A stretch of 64,000 bases of DNA, taken from Stratiolaelaps scimitus (taxonomy: Eukaryota > Arthropoda > Arachnida > Mesostigmata > Laelapidae). Positions 25,772 through 39,049 of this stretch are shown in pieces. The notes beneath the pieces were generated by a model. The model ran no database searches, had not been told where the DNA came from, and saw nothing but the letters and a program-made list of their open reading frames with translations. The stretch covers positions 5,961,501 through 6,025,500 of the forward strand of contig JABWDB010000015.1 in the NCBI GenBank assembly GCA_019614645.1, written 5' to 3'. The stretch's first letter is position 1; every line of letters begins with the position of its first letter. The position numbers were made by a program, and so were the translations under genes.

Positions 25772-26136
25772 TCACTTGCCCATGAGATTGCCGATCGACG
25801 CAACCGAATCCATATCCTCGGCATTTTCACCCTGCTGTAGAATGTTTGAGATGCTGAAATGCTCCGAAGGGGCCTTTTCCTCGCTGGCGCTGGCCGCCGA
25901 CACAGCCACCGGTTGGGCAACGGCCTGTGCCTGTGGTCCACTTGGTCCCCACTCGGCCGCGAACGCGTCGCCGGCGAAGGACACGGCGGAGTACGCCGCT
26001 GGTGTGTAACCTGCAAATGGATTGACGGAAGAACGATAATCGCAATGACGTGAGTGTTGAGAGCGAATTTAATGCATGTTCTATTTCATGTGTTTTCAGC
26101 GTGAGAGGACTTTATATATATATATATATATGTATA

Positions 26137-26204
<68 letters not shown>

Positions 26205-29200
26205 TTGTATGTGCAGGGTGTTCGAGAAATGATATCAACAAGCGGGTGACAGACGAAACAATGATTTCGAAGGTTTTGCGTTTACATTCACCTGTTTCAT
26301 TGGGTTCGTGCTCGTTTGGCCAGTACGTGCTTATACAGTACCACGAATTGTAAAACAAAATTTAGAAAGAAATCATGCCCAAATAATAAGATACTATTAT
26401 CATTATTATTTTAGGACGTTACACTTTGCTTACAATCCCAGCAGCAGTTCGACTTTCACCTTACGTCCCCTGAGGTAGATTTCTGTGGATACTAATATTA
26501 CTTGCCGAACACGCCGGTACATGATCTTAACAAGCTGTACAAATCACTATATCCGATACGAATTGGCAGATTGGAGGGCTAGAAGTGAAATTATAACGAC
26601 TACAGTTTCACGGTGATACACCAATCAGTGACGACTATGTTGCATGAGGTTACGTTTCCATTTTCGCACATGTTCTCACAGCATAGCAACATTCAGCTTC
26701 TTCAACCGCATCGACTTACCAGGAGGGAGTTGGGGGGGGTATCCATATGACGGGTGGCCGTACGCGTAGCCGGGGGGCGGCTGATAACCATAAGCAGCTG
26801 GTCCGAGGTCGCCCCCGGGTCCGAAGCCAGGAAAGTGACCAGGGAAGGTCGGCCGCAGGGCGGCGCCATTGTTGTGATGGGCTGCGCCCGGATGCGCGAG
26901 CGGATGATGAGCCGGATAGCCGGGCGGCAAGATCTGGCTGGCAGCAGCCGCGGCTGCTGCTGCGGCCGCCGCTGCGGCGGCGGCGGCGGCTGACCGCGCC
27001 GAAGGACTACCCGCGGAAATAGCCTTTGTGGGCGTGGTCGCTACCTGGGAGGGGAGCGCGTGTGACTTCGAGGGCGTCGTTGGGGTCGCTTGCCGGCTAA
27101 CGGGAGCAGGCGAAGCCCGGCTGCTAGGCGATGAGGAAACTGCTGCAGAGGCCACGGCCGCCGCCGCCGCCGCTGCTGCTGCTGTAACGGCAGCGGTGGT
27201 TGGGAGGAGGGCGGGGGGCGCGCTGACCTTCACCGGAGACTCGACGGCCGCCGTTACCGGCGTCTCTGGGGAGTGCTTCAACTTTTCCGGGGTGTGCTTC
27301 AGCGCCTCCGGGATGTGCTTCAGCACCTCCGGGGTGTGCTTCACCTCCTCAGGTGTGTGCTTCAGCGCCTCCGGTGTGTGCTTCAGAGCCTCCGGTGTGT
27401 GCTTCAGCGACTCCGGTGTGTGCTTCAGCGACTCCGGTGTGTGCTTCAGCGCCTCCGGTGTGTGCTTCAGCGCCTCCGTGGTGAGCTTCAATGTCGCCGG
27501 GGTGGGCCTCAGCGTCTCCGGGGCTGGCCGAGGTACGATAGGAGTGACCTTCATCCTAGCCTTCCCTTCAGCCAGCTCCGACTTCGCTGCTTCCGATTGA
27601 GGTGCGGGCTTTTTGTCCTGCAAATAGATGATCAGATAGCAGAATTGATATTTACATAGAATAATTATTTACAACACGGTGCACAAAGATAGCTTCTCCC
27701 AGCACCTATCTGCCTCCCATAGTCCATAAATTAATCATCTAATTACCTCGTTCATAACAATAATAGTAGAATTCTTATACTTAAATAAGCAATCATCCAT
27801 CCTCAAATACATTCACGTGTTTCCCAAGCAAGACACATATTTAATCACACCCAGTCCTCAGCCAGATTGATCCTTATCCACATGTCGTCATCCCCGACGA
27901 CCAGCTTGGTCACTCAGCAGGATACACTCGAAGTGTCGCAATACACGCCTCAAGCAATACGGCTCATATAACACATACACAGCGATATACCTACCTAGAC
28001 CAATGTTACCATCAACAAAAATCGACATTCCCACTTAGATTCGCCTCAATTCTACGTATCATGTATCATTCCTCTCCCTGCTCCCCACCCCCGCATCTGA
28101 TCTCGCTCTCGCACCTCTTCCCTCGGGGTTCGCGACGCCACTAGAAACAACAACAACAACAACAAGCTCAAATGACAACCTCAGCTCTTGAACCAACCTT
28201 CTTGATGTTCGCCATAAGATGGCTAGGCAGTGGAGGCCAAGCCTTCACGCCCTCATCATCGTCTTCATCCATGTCATCGTCGTCCTCCTCTTCGTCCGGG
28301 TCCTCCTCCTCGTCATCATCGCCGTGATGAGTGATTCGTTCGCGCGCCTTGTTCGCCTCGGCTCGTCCGTTCGTCGTTCGCCTGGGCGGATCGGCCCCCT
28401 CATCGCCCTCGTTGTCGCCTCTCTTCTTGGTGACGGCCTTCTTGGCGCCGCGACGTTCGTCGCCGCCGCCGTCGTCGTCTCCCTCATCGACGTCCTCCTC
28501 AATCTTCGCCTGTTCCTCGACGTCGTCATCGTCGTCATCCGACTCAAAATGCGCCCGGGACCTCTTGGCGGGACCCTTCGCCTGCTTACGGCGCTGACCC
28601 CACGAATCGCTGTCGACGTCGTCTTCAGCGGAGTCCTCGTCGTCGCTGCGCTTCTTCCGCTTGCCACCCTTCGCGCCGCCAGCTGAGGAAGACTTGCCGC
28701 CCTTGTAGACCTTCGCTGAATCACCGCCGCGCCGGCGTTTGCCTGCGGACGATTTGTGTTTGGCAGTCCTCTCCCGATCTCGCTTTTTGTATTTATCTCG
28801 TTTTCGTTCTGTAAGATATGGTGAACGCGGTGATAGACAGTTAGTCGGTCAATTCATTTACATTGATAGGTAGAAGGTCGTTTGCGAACCGCTTTGTAAA
28901 CAGCTCGGCAAACGGTGACTGTGATGTGTTGTGAGACGCGATTTTGCAACAAAAAAAAGAGTCCTGTCAATGTAGCAGTCTCCCTGTTCCTTAGTCCTCT
29001 TGTATCTGCGATACAAATCAGCAATATGCAGCAGGCTGCTGCCATCTTCTACTGTCTTTTTCGTTTCCCCACATCATTACCTAGGAATCACGACAAAGCT
29101 ACCCCCAAGGAATTGTCTATTGTATACAATATGGACCTTAAGCGTCGATCAATAGCCGAATCATTTACCAGTGTGTTGTCACTCCCCATCTTCGCCCCGG

Positions 29201-32200
29201 CCTTTTTTTGCATCTTTACTCCGCTGGAGTCCTCTGTCCCATAGAACTTGCCTTTCTCCTCTCTCCTTCTGCTTTTGCCCTTCTTTCGTCGGACGTTCCC
29301 ATCGGAGTCCTCCTCGGAGTCGTCCTCCGAGTCACTATCGTCACTGTCGCTCCCGTCATCGTCACTCTTCGAGGCATCATCGTCCGACAGAGCCTCGCTG
29401 TCATCCTGCTCCTCATCCGAGTCGCTCTCTTCGAGCGCCACCTCATCGTCCGACTCCTGGGGCTTCTTGCGTCTTGACGGCTTCTCAGCTTTCTCCTTCT
29501 CGGACTCGTCGCTACTCTCGGCGTAGTTGACCGCCTGCCTCTTGCGCGGCTTGCAGAAATCACCCGAATCATCGCTTGACGCCTTGAAGCTTTGGGATGC
29601 GTCGCTCTCGAAATCTTCCCATCGTCCGCCTTCTACAATGAGACAAAATATACAGATGACAAGCAGGTCGATTATGGTAGATTCGCTTTCCGAAGTCCCT
29701 TGCGTTAGCTTGGTATGGCCCGGCCTTGAATTATTGTTGCTTGATTTGAGCGACTTGATACAAGGTCATTTCATTATGCAGAGGTGAATGGTTCATAGTT
29801 CAAGACGGCGAGCTCCGAACTTTCCTCGGGACGTTCGCCAAGCAGTTTCACACGGTTGAACAAACTCAGTAGTACGAAATGAGAAGAGCGCCTCTTAGCG
29901 CCTCACTTCTTGGCATCCGCATGTTTCAATAAGCACGATACGCCTCCAGCCCGTCGGTTCATGCTAGCCAGAGGGTGCCTCTCTGAGAGGCGAAACTGGT
30001 AGAACATAATCAACAGACAGCCTTGAGAATCCCCTTGGCCATGCTCTCTAACACTGTCTGCCTAGAGACAGACAACTCGCTTTAACTCTCTGAATGCCCT
30101 TACCAACAGGCAGCTTGCGTAGTCGACTTACTTTTCGAGGTCTTCTCCCTTGCATGGGTATTCCTTCGTCGGCTTCCAGACTTCTTACCGCTGCGAATAT
30201 TGGCTCGTCCCCAGGAAGCGTCCGACATCGCTTCCGAATCTTCCAGTTCGTCAGAATCGAATTTACGTCGTCTGCCTCCGCTACTGCGGCCTTTCTTCTT
30301 GCGGTTCACCTCGATTTCGCCACTGTAGTCCGACGCCTGGAACTCCGAGTCATCGTCCGCCGACTCCATGGCATTCAGGTCGCTCAGCTTCGATCTGCGT
30401 CGACGGCTGGCCTTGTCAGCCTTCTTCTCCTCGTCGGAGTCGGGCAAAATGTTTGACATGTCCTTGCCACTGCGTTCTAGTTATAGACAGAACCAATACG
30501 AAAGGAGTGTAATAGGTCGAGCACACTGTTAGAACTAGGCAAGCAATCACTGCAGATACCTATGGTATGGCGTGGCAAAACTGTATACATATATTACCAA
30601 ATGGCGAAAATTAGCGTGTGAGAAACGGGCCTAGGCAAGCATCTTAGACTGATCTTACGAATATCAAGCTAGATGTCTTTTAGTCATCAATGACCCTAGC
30701 CCAAGGTGCGGGTGGTCAACGGCAAACTGAAGTATATACGTGCAGATTAGCGCTATGTGTTAGATAGTTGTTCACTTTTACTTTTGACGCCCCCGGGCGA
30801 TCGATCCTCTTCAGCCTCCTCTTCAAAGTCATCGTCGTCAATCGCTTCCTTCATGAGCTTATCGTACTCAAGCATCTTCTCGCGCATGGCATCGCCTTTG
30901 CGGGCCGCCCGACGCCTCCTCGGCGCGTTCGAGCTCGATCCCGAACTGTCGGAGCTGTCGCTGTCGTTCGACGAGCTGTCGATCTCACTGATCTGTATAA
31001 ATGAAATGCAACCCACAAGGGCCACAAATGTGTTATCAAACGAACCATCGATGAGAAAACCAGCATCACCACGTGACCAAACATCAGAAATATCGGAGAA
31101 GAGCAAGGCTACAATTCTCTTGCAGCACAAACACATTGGGAAGCTTTCGACATCTATCGATCGATCGGCGGGCAGCACTCGTCGTGTCCGCACCAATCAC
31201 ACCTGTTGTCACTTACATCGCTTTCATCGTCTTCATAGCGCTTGGCGCAGTTCTTCTTGGTAGCCTCACGCTTGGCCACCGGCAAGACATTGCCTATGTT
31301 TATAGATACAAAAGCTAAACGCTGTTTGCGAGTGATCTCCTTCTCCCGTTTCTCCCATTCGGACTCAATATAGCTTATCTGTAATGAAAATCGCAGGATA
31401 CCAAGTATGAAGGTCAGGTCGTTTCGAGTTGCCACACAGCAGCGTGATGCTCTCCATACAAAGGAATTATAAATATATATATATGTCATTCCAGATAGAA
31501 TTTATTCAAACATACAATAATTAGGAACTAATGTATTTGGGAGGGGGTTCATTTGATTAATGAATTTGGGGGGGATTAGTAGTGGGCCGACGCCGACATT
31601 GTCCCGAAGAAGGCGATGGCATTGCCTCTCTGCCTCTGCACAGCGAGGGACAGGCGTTGCTGAAGGAAAGATCCTACGCACTTGTCCCCGGTGGCGCAGA
31701 TCGGCCTATGGTAGAGCCCTTCGAAGAAGTTCGCGGTGAGGGCTATGCCCGCCCAAGGTTTCAAAAGCAAGGGGGAAAAGAGGTGAGTTGCCTGGAGTGC
31801 GGCGTACTTCCGTAGCTTGGGCCGCTCCGCACGCGGAGAATTACAGTGTATCAGCCGATGGTTACAATGATGAATAATTATTGATAATAACTGCATTATC
31901 ACTCTCACACTCCCCTTCGAGTTTGCTGACAGTAACGAAGTCCTGCCTATCCCTGCGGGCCCTACAAGCGGGACCCGCACGTCATTCAAGTCATGGCAAA
32001 ATGACACTGAAATTTTGATTCAGCCTCAATCGAGATTTGGCGATATCATTGATTTCACGGAAAACAATACGACGAGACACACACAGCAGCTCAAGTTCAT
32101 ACCAATTATTACCGTCATTATCAGAATATTGAACCTTGCCAAATAATCGCACGAATCACTCAACTCAAGCAGAATTAACCGGTAATAAGACATGCGCGGG

Positions 32201-35200
32201 GTGTTACCCACCATCTCGACTCCTCGACTCACCTTGGCATCTAAGGCGGCTATAAGCGAGTTGTGTTCACACGGTGGACAATACCAGTTGCCAAGGGGGA
32301 TTACCAGAAGAGGCGGCCGGAGGCAGTTCATGTGCCAGCCTGCGTCACACGTGTCGCACAGCAGAATGAACTCGGGATGGTCGGCCTTCGAGCATCGCTT
32401 GCAGGCGTCCGCATCGTCCTGTTTCGCCGTGCGGGCCTTTTTCACCTCCTCCGCGTCGAGGCTCCCGTCGGCGATGTCTTCGTCACAGGCGAACTCGTCC
32501 TCGTCATCGGGACCGAACTCCATTCGGTCGACGTCATCGTCGTCATCATCCTGGCCGTAGATCAACTCCTCGACCGAGTCCATGTTGTCCTCCTCAGAGT
32601 CATCAGGCCCGCCTTTTCGGCCTCGTTTCTTCTTGCCCTTGAGCTTCTTCATGAGCTCCTTGTGGGCCAACTTCTGTGCCTTGATCATTTCTCGAGCCGC
32701 TTTACGTGCCGCCTTCGCGTTGATCCCACCGACGGCGCTCGGCGTAAACACGACGTCCTTCTCCTCTTCCTTGTCAGCTTTGCTCTGGCGTTTTTTCTTC
32801 TTTGATTCGTCTTCTGACACGGGAATCTCATATCTGTATATCGAGCGAGAGATAGAAACCATCATGGACAACGTTACGAAGGGACCGAGGTGGCTGAACC
32901 CATCAATGACCTCGAGGTTCGTGAGACGTCCGCACCCTATGGCAGCTAGGCGTCCACCACCTGCCTCATCGCATAACGACCCCGCATTTGATGGATCGTG
33001 CTCGATCGTGCATGATCATCAAGCTAAATTATTTGCGCTAAAAATGTATTTGATCTCAGCTATGCATACCCTATTTCATTTTTATTATTAGTTCTATTAT
33101 TATCATAATTAATAATAATAATAATAATGGCCGGTTTGATAACCTGCGCAGCGGCGAACTGCCTCAGGCTGAGGTGAGCGTCATTGCAGACAATACCGCT
33201 ACCCCACGCCTATCATAAACTATTGCAGGACTTACTTTTCAACAATTTTCCTCATCCGACAGCTCCGTCGAGGCCGGCCACCTAACTCGCCGTTGTCGCC
33301 CTCCTCCTCGGCTCGACGCCGCTCTGCCTCCTCCAGGAGCATTCGGGCCTCACGGGACATTTTTCCACGTTTCTGCATGTATGTCACCATCGACGATCCA
33401 GAAAAGCAGGCAAAGGAATAAATCGAGACAACAATGAAAAACAGATCATCACAGTTCGTCCTATGATTGATCCGTTGGTAGCCAGAATATCTCTGTGTCA
33501 TCATGTTTGTTTGTTTATTGTTACGTGCCTCCATGCTGTGCTGTACGTTTTTCGTAACATGACCTCGGCAAGTTGGTAAGATAACATTCGATAGTGATCT
33601 ACAAATGTGGAAACGTATCAAATCTTCGAAAAGCATCGAACATTAATATCTACCTTAGGTTTGTCTTCGACATTCTCCTTTTGCTGTTCCTCATCATCAT
33701 CGTCGTCCTGGCCGGTCCCCTCCTGGTCACCGTCATCAGCTTTCTTCTTTCTTGGAGCCTTTGGTGCCGCTGGCTTCTTTGCGACAGCGGCTTTGGCCTT
33801 TGCCTTGCCTCGACCTCTTCCCTGGCCCTTTCTAGGCCTACCCCTCCCACGTTTTTTCGGTTTCGGCTGGTCTTCCTCCTCCGCATCTTCCGCCTGTTGG
33901 TCCTCAGCGTCGCCACCATCCTGTCGGTCCTTTTCGCCAGTCGCCTCATCCTCCGCTTCAAGGTTCTTGTCAGTCGTGCTATCGTCTTCTGCAGCTACCT
34001 GTGCAAAATATTGTTCTGACGACTTGCTTGCTGGCTTTCCCGACTGGGTATCCTGAAGGTCAACGGCATCGTTCGTTGTGTTATCTTCCGTCTCACCATC
34101 GTTTGCGTCGTCCAGCTCTTCCTCGACTCTCGCGGATTTTCTCGGTAGAGCGCTGGCCGACGAGGCAATGTCCATCGGCTCGTCATCGTCGCCGCTTCCC
34201 GCGGCGGCGACACCCTCCTCCGCTGTTTGCCCGTTATCCTTTTCCTTGCTATCGCGACTTCTCCTACTCTTAACCCTCTTGCCGTCGTCGACCGAGCAAT
34301 AAGCTTCTCCTCGCAGTTCTTCACCGTCCCGTCGAGGCTCACCAGCTGATCCAGACTCGCCGCCAGCCGTTGACGCTGTTCGTGTCTTCTTGCCGCTGGT
34401 GCGGAGGTCCTCAGCGGCGTGGTGGCTCATCTCCTTATCATCCTCATAGTCGCCGTCGACCTGGGGCTTCTTTGGCGGCACAGGTGGAGAATGTACAGCG
34501 GTTTGAGGCGCGGCGGGTAGCCGCTGTTCCTGCTCGTGTGGCGGGGTGGGCAGATGAGGGAGGGAGAGATCTGTAGCTTTCGCATCTTCGCACTCTTCGT
34601 CGAAACCCTCTTCGGCAGCACCGGGTGCCGGGGCCTTCTTTTCCTTGCCAACCTCCTTGTCCTTATCGCCCCGCTCAATAGCCCCTGCCATTGACGCGGC
34701 GGCGGACGAGGAGTGCGCAGCTTCCGGTTGACTTCCGTCGGCCAGCGACGAGGCGTTCAACGACTCCGTCTTGACGCAGGGCTGCGCGCAATGCGCCTCG
34801 TTCTCGAGTTTCGAGACCAGCACTTTGGCGGACACGGGGTGACATTCGCCAGATGAGCGGGAGCTGTCGCTCTGACGCGTGCATAGATCTTCTACGAGCT
34901 CCTTTTTGTCAGGCTCAGACTCGCCTTTTATAACGGCCGTCCCGGCCTCAGTGTCGATCTCCTTCTTGACCGCATCAGCAAGGGGATTCAGGGCGATAGC
35001 CTCGTCCTTTATGGATTGTTCTGTCTTGGCCTCGATGTCAGGTTTTACGGAGGAGGCCAACTTCGCTTTTTGGTTGTCGGATTTCACTGGTTCGTCAGCA
35101 CTTTTTGGTGACCTGCATAATGGGTAGCAAATCAAGTTAGCACTGCCTGGCCACACTTCTCAATCGTATTCGACAACGACTGAATGTCGAGTATCTATCA

Positions 35201-38200
35201 CGAGGCGGTAGTAAGCACATGTAGCGCGGTTGTGGCGATACTGCCAAGCAGTTCCTATATTTTTCTATCATATCCGCTTGATTCGTTTTTGCCATTTCCT
35301 TTATTGCATTAAAAAGCACAATGTTCGTATGCCATAAATCGCGACACCCTTTCAGCGCTACTCACGCACGCGTTTTGACAAATTAAATCGAGCAACCTAA
35401 AACCCATTTCCGCATATGCATTTTTCGAGGTCCAATACGCCCGTTCTGACCAGCACTTGTCCAGTAGCACATTAGGCTAGGCTGTGGATGTACAAGTTGA
35501 ACCCAGGTCTACCGGCTATTAGCGGCCTTCGTCGGCGACTTTGTCTTTACATAAACTTTCGCCCAAAGGACCAAGACATCCACCCAAGAACCTAGACGCC
35601 CTCTAAAGGATTTGAACTAGCCAGCTTCTTGCCCAGCGACATTATCTAATACTTACGGTTCACTGCTGCTCGCGCTGTTGCTGTTGGCAGCAGGCTGCTT
35701 CTGAAAATTGTCCTCCTTGAGCTTCTTGAGTTGCGCGAGCAGTGCGGCCAGCTCCTCTTTCGTCTTGTGCAGCAAATGGAACGAGCCCTCATCGTCGAGG
35801 TCCTCCACGTACATCCGCACATTGAGATCCTCGTCAACCTGTAGCCAGTAGACGAGACCGTCGGCGTCTCGGCCCAGCGGTAGAATACGCAGCTCATCCG
35901 GGGATCGCTCATTTGCCTGCGCCTTGAACTTGGAATTAAAATCAAACTGCATCTCGAGCAGACTTCTGAGGATGTGCACCTTCGAGACGAGATCGAGCTT
36001 CGCGTAGCCGTGATCCATGATCTGCACGACAAGGTCGTAGTCATATGGAATGATGTACATCTCGCAATACTGCGTATGGTCGAACATTCGTGGCGTACAG
36101 CAGCGACAGGGCAAGCGCGGGCATTGAGACATGATAAAGAAAGAGGCTTAGTTAATTTTCATGTATTCACTTTGAAAAGAGCACTGATGCGCGTGGTGCG
36201 TAGCAGGAAGACTCTTTTTTGTTCTCGAAAACTGTTCAACAACCTCTCCCATGGCCGGACGATTAGGGAAGGACGTATGAAGCGCAAACGGAACTCTACA
36301 CCAACGGTATCTCCACTGCGTCGCGTGTTAACATACAACGGTGCAATGTCAATATGACATGTGATCTCCTGCGTGCAGCCCGGCGAATAACATTATGCAG
36401 CCCTGTTTTCAGGCCAAAAATACATGTAAGTGATATTATGCATTTGATCGACATTTTCCCTAAAGGAAACAGGATACGAGGCAGAGGAAAGTTGCGAGAC
36501 ACAACTCGGCAGGAACTTACCCTAGCGAGATATCTGTCGAAGCGGTTTTTCGTTGCGGACGTCACAATTTTTCTCAGCAGCTTGATGTGCATGTCGATGA
36601 GTTGTTCAGACACTGTACATGGAAATCGATTGAAAACGAACGACATTTACTATGCAAGAAGTATTCTGGTGATAAAAATCTGGGCATATGTCATGTTGCG
36701 GGTCAACGGAAGCACCTATTAATTGAGCTTAATTATGTGTAGCAAGATGAATTTGTTCCTGTCCTAATCAGTCGACGGGACACAACTCAATAGTTCTTCA
36801 GCAAGTGGTCCCGTGTTTCATTATATATGATATACGTAGTGTCTTAAAAAGATATCCATTTCCACAATGTTTTCTTATAAAAAAAGGCGACCAGCCATTT
36901 CACTGATTCCGTGATCTCAGGTTAACTCAACCCGCCTGTGTCGGTATCAACAATAGCAACGTTTCTCTGACAACTACAAAGGCAACTATGAACAGGATGA
37001 CTGCTTAATATAACATCGTTATACGTATATAGCAGTCGAATCGCACAAACCCATACGCTGTGTGATTCTTTGGTACAGACTTCTTTTTCTCGAATTCGCT
37101 CTGAATAAACTAATTACGAACATGTATTCGCCAAACGGAACCGCAGTTGGAAGTATCGCACGAGACGTTTTCGTCGCTCTAGAATATATCAATGGTTAAA
37201 GCCCTAGCAAATCGCCGAGCAGCAAAAAGCAGAAACTAGTTTTATTGACGAGGACGTTGCTGGCCAACAGATGAGTTCAATCTCATCATGAATTAGTTGC
37301 CAGCGATCGTGATCATCTTCCGCTTCAGGGCGCGTACTGCAACCGCAATTCACTATTGCTGCTAGAACATCGATATGATAGAATCTACACATGGAAAGTT
37401 TATCCGTGCTGGTCAGCCGAGTTGACTCGCGTCCGTCGGCGACGTACAAAACAATACTGCTCCACAAATAGTGAAAAGTGGGCCAGCTCGCCCTCGTGGC
37501 CCAGGGTTCGAAAATCTGCTGCCGAAATTTGCCAACGTCGGCCGCAGCAGTAAACGCACGCCGTTCAAGAGCACTTTGTCATTATTTATTTTTTGTGCCT
37601 TCCCAGACGTGACGGGAACTAAACCGGCACGCCGGGGTGAGCGCTCTGTCGCGCACTCGGGTGCGTTACAGCTCAGACGATTGGCTGCAACCAAGGCTGG
37701 TGCAACGGCGCCGATACCGGCTATGAATCAGAAGCTTCGTTCGTTGTGTGTTTACTTATGGGAGGCGGCAACGGCCGTGGCAATTTTACATTTAAGGTGC
37801 ACGCACGTGCATCGAAGCACGGCGTCGTATTTAGATTTCCATATCGAACATATATATATAGTCTTTTCTCTGGCTGAACTCACTCTGCTGCTTCTGGTTA
37901 TTTATAGCCAGAAACGTCGAAATTTTGCCAGCCTCTCCGCAACAGACAGATCATATATAACAAAGGCTCAAAAAGTATCGCCGGACATCCCGTCTGCCAC
38001 CCCCGTGCCGGCAATTTCCTCCGGACACTGGCCAGCGTATGAATTCTGGGGGTCAAGTCTGTGTAGCCTCACACCAGTCAATTAATGTTCGGCTCTATTC
38101 AGTGATTAATACTCTGCGCGTTCGCTTAGCCATATCGTCTATGCGCTCGTCGCTCGTTCACCGCTCTTAATCCGCTAGATGTAACATATGCATGCCCAAT

Positions 38201-39049
38201 CGTCAATTCATTCACCCCCCCCCCACCCCCCGGACAAATCGCCGCCGTTCGCTTACCATTTCCCTGCTGTTCGAGCATAATCTGAACCTCCTTGATCGAC
38301 GGCGTCAGGCCAAGCAGCGGACCAAACCGATCGAGGAACGAGCATAGGACTGCAAAGTCCGGCACGTTATCGCATGACATCGACGGTTCCGAGGCTGCCG
38401 GAACGGCTACTGGAGCACCGGCTGCAGAACCTGCTGCTGCTGCTGCTACTGCTGTTGTCGCCGTTGCGGATACAGCATCGGAGTCGGTTTCTGCTGCTGT
38501 CACGGCTGCTTGTGCAGTTGACGACGACGATACCGCCGCCGCCGGCGCGGGCACGGCCTCTTCTTCTGGCCTCCTCGTTGCTGTCGTTGGTGTCTTCAAC
38601 GCCTCTACCGCGCCGGCACCTGCCGGACTCTCGGACTCATCCGGATAGGGATCGTCTTCATCCTCGTCAGCGTCGTCAATCCCAGCGGCCGCTGCTGCCG
38701 CGGCCGCCGCCGCCGCCGCAGCAGCGAAACAATCGGTGCCGTCGCCCGTCGCATCATCATCATCAACAACGTCGCCCTCCTCCTCCTCGTCGTCGTCGTC
38801 GGCAGCGGCCGCGCCACCGCCGCTGCCGCCGCCGCCGCCGCCGGTTGCCATCTCCGAGACAAAGCCTACGGCTGCCGCCGCTGCCAGCGCCATCGACGCG
38901 ACGGCGTTGTCCGCTGTCACCGGTAACCCCATGCCCCCATCGTGGAGTGCGGCGACGAGACGCGACGCCGCTGCAGCTGCCGACGACGTCTCATGACAGC
39001 TGCTGCTGCTCGTGCTGCTGGCGCCACTGGCTTCCGCCTCCTCCGACAT
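25772..39049 (-). CDS. Rsf1: Remodeling and spacing factor 1 (RSF1) homologue, 13 exons
   Basis: Exons, 5' to 3' on minus: 39049-38257, 36612-36521, 36069-35657, 35112-33654, 33372-33236, 32833-32233, 31378-31217, 30992-30782, 30476-30132, 29632-29183, 28808-28198, 27617-26720, 26010-25772 (TGA). They total 6411 nt (2136 residues) and phases agree; the 29183 donor was chosen for phase over a better-looking GTAAAT donor at 29169. The start is the MSEEAE methionine; an upstream in-frame ATG precedes only Arg/Ser low complexity. Exons 1-3 match the RSF1 DDT/WHIM-like N-terminus: FAVLCSFLDRFGPLLGL, LIDMHIKLLRKI and LPLGRDADGLVYWLQVDEDL. Exon 4 has an AT-hook (KKRGRGRPRKG). Exon 6 encodes a PHD finger beginning CKRCSKADHPEFILLCDTC and ending NWYCPPC with all zinc ligands. 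Later exons give the acidic/basic tail (GKDMSNILPDSDEE). Known role: RSF1 with ISWI/SNF2H spaces nucleosomes in the nucleus. Odd features are poly-Ala tracts and a heptapeptide array in exon 12. Confidence 0.95.
26112..26202. repeat. (TA)n microsatellite in RSF1 intron 12
   Basis: About 90 bases of almost pure TA with two early TG interruptions. It lies in the last RSF1 intron, about 100 bases upstream (in plus coordinates downstream) of the final exon at 25772-26010. It is the longest TA run in the window and generates spurious Tyr/Ile open frames on both strands. Confidence 0.95.
27265..27515 (-). repeat. 21-bp coding repeat: LKHTPEA heptapeptide array in RSF1 exon 12
   Basis: A 21-bp unit repeats in tandem about ten or eleven times in frame. 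On the minus strand it encodes consecutive heptapeptides of the form L-K-H-T-P-E-(A/S/E/V/K). Central units are near identical at the DNA level; outer units are degenerate (LRPTPAT, LKLTTEA, LKHIPEA, LKHSPET). It is flanked by a basic/Pro-rich segment on the N-terminal side and poly-Ala on the C-terminal side. Nothing like it is present in human RSF1 as I remember it. Each unit offers a Thr-Pro site, suggesting proline-directed phosphorylation, which is inference. Confidence 0.95.
31493..31660 (+). repeat. Dispersed repeat, family D, in RSF1 intron 6
   Basis: The segment opens with TTTATTCAAACATACAATAATT and later contains CCGACATTGTCCCGAAGAAGG. Both landmarks recur, in the same order, at about 49185-49310, and the opening part occurs as two facing copies at 47054-47190. 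No coding capacity or terminal repeats are obvious, so the class is unknown. It lies between the PHD-finger exon (32833-32233) and the next exon (31378-31217) of RSF1. Confidence 0.6.
36613..38256. other. Rsf1: RSF1 intron 1
   Basis: A 1.6 kb intron on the minus strand, bounded by a GTAAGC donor at 38256 and an AG acceptor next to 36612, with matching phase 1 on both sides. It carries a run of C residues near 38215-38230, which reads as poly-G just inside the intron. A 204-codon plus-strand frame at 37471-38085 is present but shows no motif and no splice or start context I would trust. Confidence 0.6.

Noticed and set aside
26050..26358. Tyr/Ile repeat open frames on both strands
   Set aside because: Pure translation of the (TA)n microsatellite in RSF1 intron 12.
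28245..28724. 159-codon Arg/Thr-rich minus-strand frame
   Set aside because: It is the shifted reading of RSF1 exon 11; the acidic/basic frame joins its neighbours in phase and matches RSF1 composition.
37471..38085. 204-codon plus-strand open frame inside RSF1 intron 1
   Set aside because: No domain, signal or splice evidence; composition drifts along its length and it ends without a plausible gene context. Probably chance in GC-rich intron.
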